The notes below the pieces were generated by a model. It was not told where the DNA came from. It searched no databases and was given only the letters and a program-made list of their open reading frames with translations. A stretch of 50,682 bases of DNA. Origin: Actinomycetota bacterium (GTDB lineage Bacteria; Actinomycetota; Thermoleophilia; RBG-16-64-13). The first letter of the stretch is position 1. Each line of letters begins with the position of its first letter. Positions 26,778 to 34,159 of this stretch are shown here, one piece after another. The position numbers and the translations under genes were made by a program. The stretch spans positions 1-50,682 of the forward strand of contig JAAYZX010000015.1 in NCBI GenBank assembly GCA_012514635.1, written 5' to 3'.

Positions 26778-27290
26778 TTATTTCTGCTCTTGGACGGCTA
26801 CCGTCCATTCACTGTTGGCCACGTTGACATGGAGAAAGTAGTTGCCGGGCCCGCGTTTCAAGGTTTTGCTGCCCTGTTTCTCCTTGCTCTCCATGAATAC
26901 GGGGAAACCACCCTGTGACTGAAGATCATGGCCTTCCGCCTCTACAAAGGCCGCGATAATCCACATGGAGTCACTCTCCACCTTCCAAGTGATACGCGCC
27001 GGCGCGCCGCTCAGTGTGAAGATATCGGAAGTTATTTCCTCGGTGTCGCTCCCTTTGAGCTCCATCACAGTGGTCCACTCCTGAGAGTCATCGTTGTCCA
27101 CTGTGCCTGAAGTCTCTGTGTCAACCGTAGTTGTAGTGTTGGTTTCCGGCGCAGTGGAGACGGCCGAATCCTTGGTTACAGTGGATGTTGTCGTTGTGCT
27201 GGAAGTTGTCTTTTCTCCTGAGCACCCGGCAATCACGCACAGCCCCAACACTATTGCCAATACGCCCGCCGCCATCCCAAGCCGCTTCAT
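26778..27290 (-). CDS. putative lipoprotein with Thr/Ser linker (170 aa)
   Basis: The protein starts MKRLGMAAGVLAIVLGLC and has the lipobox IAGC, so the mature N-terminal Cys should be lipidated. A Thr/Ser/Val-rich linker leads to a compact domain with WTTVMELKG, FTLSGAPARITWKVES, GNYFLHVNVANSEWTVAVQEQ near the end; this resembles beta-sandwich proteins that bind ligands outside the cell, but I cannot name the family. The start ATG 27290 is preferred over an upstream in-frame ATG because it gives a standard signal peptide and a GGGAG site precedes it. A terminator follows 127 bases downstream. Confidence 0.8.
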   Translation of the reverse strand: MKRLGMAAGVLAIVLGLCVIAGCSGEKTTSSTTTTSTVTKDSAVSTAPETNTTTTVDTETSGTVDNDDSQEWTTVMELKGSDTEEITSDIFTLSGAPARITWKVESDSMWIIAAFVEAEGHDLQSQGGFPVFMESKEKQGSKTLKRGPGNYFLHVNVANSEWTVAVQEQK

Positions 27291-27501
27291 ACCACTCCCT
27301 TTCGTCTCGTCAACACCCGGAAACTGTACTACAGTAAATCGATATTCGCCTCGTCCCCTTAGCATAGGGAGTTAGATACCGCGTCGCGAGGCCGTCGCGC
27401 GCCTTACGCCGCACGCCCGCCATCGCGCGGACCATTAGCGGCGTCGTGTGGACCTGAAGAGGATAGACTTGCAGATACCCTTCAAGGAGCGGAGGTGCGT
27501 G

Positions 27502-28014
27502 ATGGATTTTCTGGAACTAGCAAATAAACGATATTCTGTGCGCTCATATAAATCCAAACCGATTGCACAGAAGACACTTCACCGTATCCTAGAGGCCGTT
27601 CGCCTGGCGCCTTCCGGTTCCAACCGTCAGCCCTGGCGGTTTGTCGTGGTGCGCGATGCCGACCTGCGACAGCAGCTCATGCGGGCATGTGCCGGTCAGC
27701 GGTTCATCGCAGAGGCACCCATTGTGATCGCCGGCGTGGGACTGATGCCCGAGCGAGTCATGTCCTGCGACGTTCCCGGTGATCCGGTGGATGTGGCCAT
27801 CGCTTTGGAGCATCTCGCTCTCGCGGCGGCGGCCGAAGGCCTCGGCACGTGCTGGATAGGAGACTTCGCTCAGAACCAGGTCCGACGGGTCCTAGAAGTG
27901 CCCGAGGCGGCTAAGGTGATCGGCTTAATGACTCTGGGTTACCCTGCATCGTCTCCGCGCCCCAAAACCCGCAAGGCGCTGGAGGAGATCGTCGTGTACG
28001 AGAGATGGCCATGA
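27502..28014 (+). CDS. nitroreductase-family flavoprotein
   Basis: The 170-residue protein matches the NfsA/NfnB-type FMN fold: a typical start MDFLELANKRYSVRSYKSKPI, SNRQPWRFVVV, then AEGLGTCWIGDF and VIGLMTLGYPASSPRPK near the C-terminus. Such enzymes reduce nitro or quinone substrates using NAD(P)H, though many have other physiological roles. ATG 27502 is preferred over an earlier in-frame GTG because GGAGGT lies 6 bases away and the family N-terminus begins here. It overlaps the next gene as ATGA, so the opine-dehydrogenase-like enzyme is translationally coupled. Confidence 0.88.
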   Translation: MDFLELANKRYSVRSYKSKPIAQKTLHRILEAVRLAPSGSNRQPWRFVVVRDADLRQQLMRACAGQRFIAEAPIVIAGVGLMPERVMSCDVPGDPVDVAIALEHLALAAAAEGLGTCWIGDFAQNQVRRVLEVPEAAKVIGLMTLGYPASSPRPKTRKALEEIVVYERWP

Positions 28015-29165
28015 GCCCACATAGCGTAGAGCATCCCACCATCGCCGTCGTAGGCGGAGGAAACGGCAGCTATACGGCCGCCGCTGATCTGACTCTGGCC
28101 GGTTACAGTGTACGTTTCCGCCCGGGCTCACGCCGACGCCACGCCGACGTGCTTCGCAGCGGCACCATCACGGTCACCGGTTTGGGGCGCACCGGTGTAG
28201 CCAGACCCCTACTGGTTTCCCACGACCTCAGAAGCGTGGTGAGCGGCGCCGACATCGTGATCTGTACGGACCCTGCCTTCGCCCAACCGCGCCTGGCCAC
28301 GCTCATCGCGTCATACCTCAGTGACGGCCAGATCGTTTTCCTCTCTCCAGGCTCGTTGGGCTCTTACCTGATGGCCTCCGCGGTGCGCGCCTTGGGCATT
28401 TCCGTCGATGTCACATATGCCGAACCCGGAACTCTCCCCTATCTCACCCGCAAAACCGATACCTGCCAAGTTCAAGTCAGTAGCCTTGCGGTCCATCTTC
28501 CCATAGGCGTGTACCCTGCCCATCGCACGGACTGGGCGGTGGACCGGTTACGATTGCTCTTCCCTGGTGCCCACGCCGTAGAAGACGTGCTGTCGGTGGC
28601 ACTGCTCAATGTAGGACCCATTATCCACTCCGTGCTGGTGCTGCTGAGCACCGCACCTATCGAACATTTTCCCAGCTGGGACATCCACAACGAGGGCACT
28701 ACCCCGTCGGTCAAGAAACTCATTCTGGCTCTCGATGCTGAGCGCATTGCCGTACGGGAAGCTCTTGGATACGTGGCGCCACATTATCCCATAGCCGACC
28801 ACTACCATCCCCAAGGTGACCGCGAATGGATGTACGGACGTGGCGGCCACACCGATCTGGTGAAGAGTGAAAAATGGCGTGAGCCGCTGGACTTCTCGCA
28901 CCGCTATGTGCGCGAGGATGTGCATGAAACCCTAGCGCTTCTAGCAGGCATCGGAGACCTTGCGGGCGTAGATACGCCGCTGGCCGATTCCGTCCTACGC
29001 CTCTTCGGTGCCATCACCGGCTGCGATCATCTCCACCAAGGCCGAACACCGGCAGCGTTGGGTCTGGGGGGCATTCCTGCCAACGAGGTCAAGCGTATCT
29101 TGCGAGAAGGCCGACTCAGACGCTCCACAGCTGCGGCAACCACCGGCATGAACGGACGGGGATAA
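28011..29165 (+). CDS. NAD(P)-dependent opine dehydrogenase-like enzyme
   Basis: The N-terminal Rossmann domain starts IAVVGGGNGSYTAAADLTLAGYSVRF, and the conserved VSGADIVICTDPAF strand follows. The C-terminal part (VEDVLSVALLNVGPIIHSVLVLLSTAPIEH, GTTPSVKKLILALDAERIAVREALGY) is the octopine/nopaline dehydrogenase helical domain, with the expected histidine-containing PIIH. Such enzymes condense an amino acid with an oxo acid, or act in metallophore synthesis. The substrate here is unknown. The start at 28011 overlaps the nitroreductase stop as ATGA; ATG 28005 is an alternative. Convergent with gatB. Confidence 0.85.
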   Translation: MSPHSVEHPTIAVVGGGNGSYTAAADLTLAGYSVRFRPGSRRRHADVLRSGTITVTGLGRTGVARPLLVSHDLRSVVSGADIVICTDPAFAQPRLATLIASYLSDGQIVFLSPGSLGSYLMASAVRALGISVDVTYAEPGTLPYLTRKTDTCQVQVSSLAVHLPIGVYPAHRTDWAVDRLRLLFPGAHAVEDVLSVALLNVGPIIHSVLVLLSTAPIEHFPSWDIHNEGTTPSVKKLILALDAERIAVREALGYVAPHYPIADHYHPQGDREWMYGRGGHTDLVKSEKWREPLDFSHRYVREDVHETLALLAGIGDLAGVDTPLADSVLRLFGAITGCDHLHQGRTPAALGLGGIPANEVKRILREGRLRRSTAAATTGMNGRG

Positions 29166-29185
29166 GGAAGAAGTATGCCTGCCCG

Positions 29186-30628
29186 TCAGCGTGCCTCATC
29201 GAGCTTCTCCAGCAAACGTTGACGGACCACTTTGGGATTGGCCTTCCCCCGCGATGCCTGCATAACCTGCCCCACCAAGAAACCAAGCGCCCGCTCCTGG
29301 CCGCCCCGATAGTTGGCCACAGCCGATATCTGTTCGTCTATGACCCGATCAATGATGTCATCGAAGGCGGTCCGGTCTGAGATTTGGGAAAAACCTTGAG
29401 CCTGCACGATGGCTTCCGGAGTCTCGTGGCTGGTGAACAAAGTCGTCAACACCTCACGTGCCGCTTTGGCATTGATCGCGTCATCTGCAAGAAGACGAAG
29501 CAATGCGGCCAAGCGCATGGGCGTCACCGGTGAGGTAACCAAGTTCTGTTGCCTCTCCCGCACGGCGGGCAACAGTTGTGTGGTCATCCAATGCAGACCC
29601 ATGCGCGGCGCCACGCCCTGGGCCACCAGCGTCTCGAAATAGTCTACCGTCTCCGGTTCAGCACTCAGAAGCAGCGCCTCTTCCCGTGTCAACTCGTATT
29701 GCTGCACCAGCCGCTCCGCGCGCGCTGCCGGCATCTCCGGCAGACCGGCGCGCATACGCTCAACCCATTCCGACGACAACTCGATTGCAGGAATCGAGGG
29801 GTCGGGAATACAGGGCGCCTCGAACTTAGCCCGCATAGGCAGAGTGGCCTTCTTGTCCGGATCCCACAGCCTGGTCTGCAGCACCACCGCCTCGCCGGTC
29901 TGCACAGCTGCGATCTGGCGCCCCATCTCGTAGGCGATGGCGTCACCCACATGCCGGACCGAGTTCATATTCTTGACTTCCACCTTGGTGTTCATCTGCA
30001 TGGTGCCGCAGGGACGGATGGAGATGTTGGCGTCGCAACGCATGGTGCCGTCTTCCATGTTGCACTCAGACGCACCCACGTAGCGCACCTGCGAGCGCAA
30101 TGCTTTGAGGAACTCCATAGCCTGGTATGGAGTACGGAAATCAGGCTGTGTGACGATCTCCACCAATGGCGCACCGGCTCGGTTGAAGTCCACCAAACTA
30201 ATGGGCACGCGACCCTCAACTTCATGCACCAGCTTGGCCACGTCCTCCTCCATATGGACATGGTGAATACGAAGCCGTTGCGACTCACCATCCTCACCTG
30301 TGATCTTGATATTCCCACCGCGGGCGAGCGGTAGATGAGCCTGAGACAGCTGGTATCCCTTGGGCTGATCCGGATAGTAATAGACCTTCTGATCGAAGGC
30401 GCTGCGGGGTTGCAGCTCTGCGTCCAAAGCCAGGCAAACCAGCGCCGCCTTCTCCAGCGCCTGCCGGCTCAGCCGTGGCACTGCGCCCGGAAACCAGAGA
30501 CAGGTGGGGCAGGTGTTGGCGTTGGGTTCGTCGCCGGGGCGATTGGGGCAATCGCAAAACAGCTTAGTGGCACAGTTAAGTTCCACGTGGATCTCCAGGC
30601 CGACGACCGCTTCGAATTCCATGGTCAC
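29186..30628 (-). CDS. gatB: Asp/Glu-tRNA amidotransferase subunit B
   Basis: GatB binds misacylated tRNA and activates the side-chain carboxylate with ATP during conversion of Asp-tRNA(Asn) or Glu-tRNA(Gln). The 480 residues include the start FEAVVGLEIHVELNCATKL, the conserved Cys motif FCDCPN, then NTCPTC, DFNRAGAPLVEIVTQPDF, ASECNMEDGTMRCDANIS, and the C-terminal Yqey-like domain near FDDIIDRVIDEQ. The order on the minus strand is aspS-gatC fusion, gatA-like, gatB. It overlaps gatA-like as ATGA (30625-30628). Some conserved positions differ from common GatB (NTCPTCLWFPG in place of the usual LGLPG), which matches the odd partner GatA. Confidence 0.92.
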   Translation of the reverse strand: MTMEFEAVVGLEIHVELNCATKLFCDCPNRPGDEPNANTCPTCLWFPGAVPRLSRQALEKAALVCLALDAELQPRSAFDQKVYYYPDQPKGYQLSQAHLPLARGGNIKITGEDGESQRLRIHHVHMEEDVAKLVHEVEGRVPISLVDFNRAGAPLVEIVTQPDFRTPYQAMEFLKALRSQVRYVGASECNMEDGTMRCDANISIRPCGTMQMNTKVEVKNMNSVRHVGDAIAYEMGRQIAAVQTGEAVVLQTRLWDPDKKATLPMRAKFEAPCIPDPSIPAIELSSEWVERMRAGLPEMPAARAERLVQQYELTREEALLLSAEPETVDYFETLVAQGVAPRMGLHWMTTQLLPAVRERQQNLVTSPVTPMRLAALLRLLADDAINAKAAREVLTTLFTSHETPEAIVQAQGFSQISDRTAFDDIIDRVIDEQISAVANYRGGQERALGFLVGQVMQASRGKANPKVVRQRLLEKLDEAR

Positions 30629-31860
30629 TCACCTCCTCGGCCCGTGCTCTGCAGGTACTCGCCCAGCGCCAGCAGCGACCCGTCGCTGAGCCGCGGCCCG
30701 GCGAGCTGAAGGCCGCAGGCGCCGCCGGCGGCGCCTGCGGCAGCGCCCATTTCTGTCGCAGGACCGGGCGGCATATATAAGACCGGCTGACCGGTCACAT
30801 TCGCAAACAGCGTGGAGCTGAATGCAGTGTAAGTAGCATCCAGCAAGATTGATGCGCCGGCAACCGACGCTACGCCGTCCAAAACCGTCGGCAACGCCAG
30901 GAAGTCCACTTCGCTGAGTAGCCGCTGCACTTCTCCCACCAGACGCGCCCGAAGGCGACATGCATCCTGGAACGCTTCGCAGCTTTCGAACTGGAAAAAG
31001 GCTCCTTGGATAAGGTAGCTCTTCAACAATGTGTCGAAATCCGCTCCACGTGAGAGCAGATACATCTCGTTCCAGTTCTTCGCGCCGGGAGCGCGTGGCC
31101 CATAGCGAACCGAATCGTAGCGACCGGTGGCCGAGGAAGCTTCTACCGAGCCCACTATCCTGTGCACCACCTCAAACAGAGACCACTCCGGCAGCGAGAC
31201 TTCCCGCACCGCAAAACCCACTTCAGCCAGACCGGCGCTCGCCAAGGCGAACGCCTCATTCTGTCCATCATTCAGGCCTCCCCGCGCCTCGGCCAACACG
31301 CCCACGCTGATCATTGGAGGATCTATGACCTGAGGTGCGAAGTCCGGCGCCTCTTCTTCCGGCACAGAAAAGTCGAGACCATCCCCACCGGCTACGGCCT
31401 GCAGAACGGCGCGAATACCGCCCAGATCCGCCGACAGCACGCCGCAGCATTCCATGGACGGAGTGAGCCCCACCAACCCATAGCGCGACATCAGCCCATA
31501 ACTGGGCTTAAAACCATACACGCCTGCTCCGGCTGCAGCCAGCCGGCCCTCTCCCATGAAATCGAGTACCAGCTCCACATCCGCCTCTCGGCTTTGAAGG
31601 GCCGCTCCGGCCCGGCTGTTGACCAGACCGAAGCCAAGCTCGCTCATATAAGTAGAGCCGGAGAGATGCGCACCGTGCGCCCGCAAACGCCGCACGATGG
31701 TGGCGTCCTCCGGCGCCGTATAGCCCAAGAGCGCCCGAGAGCCGGCCTCCGTGGGCCAACCTTCGACGGCCAGGTTGGGCTGTATGGCCACTCGAAGGCC
31801 TTGAAGGGTGCCCTCGGCCACAGCAGAAGCCGGATTGCGATAAAAGAAGATGGGATCCAT
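30625..31860 (-). CDS. GatA-like amidase homologue lacking catalytic residues
   Basis: It occupies the place of GatA and shows its later landmarks: GFKPSYGLMSRYGLVGLTPSM, SVEASSATGRYDSVRYGPR, SRGADF, LQLAGP. But the amidase-signature triad is missing. The usual Lys in VAIKDN is Gln (VAIQPN), and the GGSSGGS and GSDTGGSIRQPA blocks with both serines are absent; about 24 residues are deleted and SREADVELVLDFMGEG stands there. Hydrolysis of glutamine to ammonia is therefore unlikely. It may serve as a structural subunit or use free ammonia, which is inference. About 411 aa, with 31866 as an alternative ATG. The stop overlaps gatB as ATGA. An in-frame palindrome lies at 30712-30741. Confidence 0.8.
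   Translation of the reverse strand: MDPIFFYRNPASAVAEGTLQGLRVAIQPNLAVEGWPTEAGSRALLGYTAPEDATIVRRLRAHGAHLSGSTYMSELGFGLVNSRAGAALQSREADVELVLDFMGEGRLAAAGAGVYGFKPSYGLMSRYGLVGLTPSMECCGVLSADLGGIRAVLQAVAGGDGLDFSVPEEEAPDFAPQVIDPPMISVGVLAEARGGLNDGQNEAFALASAGLAEVGFAVREVSLPEWSLFEVVHRIVGSVEASSATGRYDSVRYGPRAPGAKNWNEMYLLSRGADFDTLLKSYLIQGAFFQFESCEAFQDACRLRARLVGEVQRLLSEVDFLALPTVLDGVASVAGASILLDATYTAFSSTLFANVTGQPVLYMPPGPATEMGAAAGAAGGACGLQLAGPRLSDGSLLALGEYLQSTGRGGE
30712..30741. repeat. 30-bp perfect palindrome inside the gatA-like gene
   Basis: The sequence is exactly self-complementary (15 + 15 bp). It encodes Ala/Gly residues in EMGAAAGAAGGACG just before the conserved GLQLAG block. Relatives, from memory of the family, are about eight residues shorter here. 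Confidence 0.85.
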
Positions 31861-31871
31861 GACCATGTCCC

Positions 31872-33992
31872 CTATTCCAGGATACCGGCGACCTTGAAAT
31901 AATCGCCTTTGACCGAAGGTGCGCTCTTGAGCAGACGGCCGCTCTGGGCCAACTCCGATTGTCGTTCCTCGGTTCCGGGCCGCATACGATTTACCAAAGG
32001 CACCACGCTGTACATGGGCTCCACATCCCCGGCCTTCTCGGCGACCAACAACGCCAGCCGCTCGGCCCGCTGCACCGTCTCCTCCATGACCGCCCTCTCC
32101 TGAGTTGCGATCCCAATACGCGACACCCACGACAACCGATCAATCCTGTCCCCATTCTCGGCCGTCCCCGGCAACGCGTCTTCGCCGCCCAAGTTCAATA
32201 GCTCTAGTTCTGCCAGTTGTTCGCGCTTCACCGCCGCCGGCGCCCCGGTTAGTGGACAGACGGCGCTTCGGTTTTTGGGGAAGGCGATCACTTCACGAAT
32301 AGAGGGCGCGCCCAATATCATCGCCACCGTACGATCCATGCCCAGCGCCAGGCCGCCGTGCGGCGGCGCTCCAAAATCGAAGGCGCGCAGGAAAAAGCCG
32401 AAACGTTCGCGCACATCCTCGTCCGACAGGCCTAGTGCCGCAAAGATTTTGCGCTGCACTTCTCGATCGTTGATGCGGATACTGCCGCCGCCCAGCTCTT
32501 CACCGTTGACCACCAGATCATAAGCCCGCGAACGCAGGCTCAGCAGTTCCTCGATATTGGTGGGATCGAAATCCGTGCGATCCGGTGCCGTGAAGGGATG
32601 GTGGCTGGATGTCACGCCTCCGTCATCCGTGGGCTCAAAGAGCGGAAATTCAGTGATCCAGACCGGGCAGAAGTCGTCGGCGGGGATGAGCCCCAGACGA
32701 TTCGCCAGATGCAGGCGCAGCTGACCAAGAGCCGAGGTAACAACGTCGTAGGAGGGATCGGCCACCATGATGAGGACGTCCCCGTCTTCTACTGCAAAGC
32801 GCCGCTTCAGCTCTTCCAGTTCCTTCGCGCTGAAGAACTGGACAATGTTAGACTCCAGCCCGCCGCCCTCTCCGCGCATCCAGGTCATACCTTTGGCGCC
32901 GAAAGCAGGGGCTATCTCTTTGGCGTATTCGTTCTGCAGGACGTTCTTGCTCAGATTGGAAGACTCACCCTTGAGGTTGAGGCCCTTGATACAGCCGCCA
33001 CGTTGAAGGATCTGGCGGAAGATGCCGTAGCCGGTGTCTGTGAACACATCGGTCACGTCCACGAAGCGCAGGTCGAAACGCAGGTCCGGACGATCTGAAC
33101 CGGTAGTATCTATGGCCTCAGCGTAGGTCATGCGCGGGAAAGGGCGAGGAAGTACTACACCGCCCACAGCAAACATCTCCACCGTCAGTTCTTCGATAAG
33201 CTCGTAGAGAAATTCCTCGTCGATGAAGGAGGCTTCCAGATCCAGTTGCGTGAACTCCGGCTGCCGGTTGGGGCGCAGGTCTTCGTCACGGAAGCAGCGT
33301 GCCAACTGGAAATACCGCTCCACCCCTCCAATCATGAGCAGCTGCTTGAAGAGCTGCGGTGATTGAGGGAGCGCGTAGAAGTTGCGAGGGTGGACACGAC
33401 TGGGCACTAGGTAGTCACGCGCTCCCTCCGGAGTGCTCATGGTCAGTACAGGCGTCTCTATCTCCAAAAAACCTCGCGCGTCGAGGAAACTGCGGATGGT
33501 CTGGAAGATGCGATGCCGCAGTGCCAGGTTCTCCAGCATGGAAGGACGTCGGATATCTAAGTAGCGATACTGCAGCCGCAGTTCCTCGGCTACGTGTTCG
33601 GTTTCCGCAGACGGCGCTCCCGCCACCATAGCCTTCTCCGACACGCCGAACGGCAATGTTTCCGACTCGGCCAATACCGTCAGCTCAGTGACCATAACCT
33701 CTATGGTCCCCGTCTCTAATCGTGCGTTCTCCGTGCCCGGCAGGCGCTGCGTCACCTCGCCTTTAACCGCCACACAGAATTCAGCACGCAATTCGGCTGC
33801 CCGTTCGCAGACCTCACCGGAAGCCATCTCCGGACTGAAAACGATCTGCACAATACCGCTACGATCGCGCAAATGAATGAAGAGCAGACCGCCGTGGTCC
33901 CGGAAGGCATCCACCCAGCCGGCTAGGAGCACCTGCCGACCGACGTCCTCCGAAGTTAGGCGCCCACAGGAGACACGCTCGGAGAACTGCAT
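31872..33992 (-). CDS. aspS: aspartyl-tRNA synthetase fused to GatC
   Basis: The 706 residues begin with a bacterial AspRS: OB-fold domain (VDAFRDHGGLLFIHLRDRSG), motif 2 ARCFRDEDLRPNRQPEFTQLDLE, a GAD insertion, and motif 3 ALGMDRTVAMILG. After the synthetase core the C-terminus (about the last 75 residues) reads like GatC: EETVQRAERLALLV, then VEPMYSVVPLVNRMRPG and SAPSVKGDYFKVAGILE. GatC normally joins GatA and GatB. A His in the RDHGG motif is the residue linked, in other bacteria, to non-discriminating AspRS that charge both tRNA(Asp) and tRNA(Asn). The gene leads an operon with gatA-like and gatB. An AAGGA site lies 8 bases upstream. Confidence 0.93.
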   Translation of the reverse strand: MQFSERVSCGRLTSEDVGRQVLLAGWVDAFRDHGGLLFIHLRDRSGIVQIVFSPEMASGEVCERAAELRAEFCVAVKGEVTQRLPGTENARLETGTIEVMVTELTVLAESETLPFGVSEKAMVAGAPSAETEHVAEELRLQYRYLDIRRPSMLENLALRHRIFQTIRSFLDARGFLEIETPVLTMSTPEGARDYLVPSRVHPRNFYALPQSPQLFKQLLMIGGVERYFQLARCFRDEDLRPNRQPEFTQLDLEASFIDEEFLYELIEELTVEMFAVGGVVLPRPFPRMTYAEAIDTTGSDRPDLRFDLRFVDVTDVFTDTGYGIFRQILQRGGCIKGLNLKGESSNLSKNVLQNEYAKEIAPAFGAKGMTWMRGEGGGLESNIVQFFSAKELEELKRRFAVEDGDVLIMVADPSYDVVTSALGQLRLHLANRLGLIPADDFCPVWITEFPLFEPTDDGGVTSSHHPFTAPDRTDFDPTNIEELLSLRSRAYDLVVNGEELGGGSIRINDREVQRKIFAALGLSDEDVRERFGFFLRAFDFGAPPHGGLALGMDRTVAMILGAPSIREVIAFPKNRSAVCPLTGAPAAVKREQLAELELLNLGGEDALPGTAENGDRIDRLSWVSRIGIATQERAVMEETVQRAERLALLVAEKAGDVEPMYSVVPLVNRMRPGTEERQSELAQSGRLLKSAPSVKGDYFKVAGILE

Positions 33993-34101
33993 GAAGAATA
34001 TCCTTTCTGGTGGACCGGTGCCGCCCGGTACTTCCCGTCACTAGCTGCCGGTGGCGTCAAGGACCACAGTCACGGCGCCACGCCGCGACAGGATAACCCA
34101 G

Positions 34102-34124
34102 CGGGGGTGCTTTCTACACCCCCG
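34102..34124 (-). terminator. hairpin after the second molybdoenzyme gene
   Basis: An 8-bp stem (34102-34109 with 34117-34124, core GGGGGTG/CACCCCC) with a 7-base loop lies 36 bases after the stop at 34160 and 110 bases upstream of aspS. No U-run follows. A role as terminator or aspS leader is possible. Confidence 0.45.
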
Positions 34125-34159
34125 TCCGGCGTCCTGAAAGGAGGTCCCCGTGCTGTTTT

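Noticed and set aside
33993-34159. T-box or other tRNA-sensing leader before aspS
   Set aside because: The gap is short, has only a GC-rich hairpin, and I find no T-box bulge or antiterminator motif.
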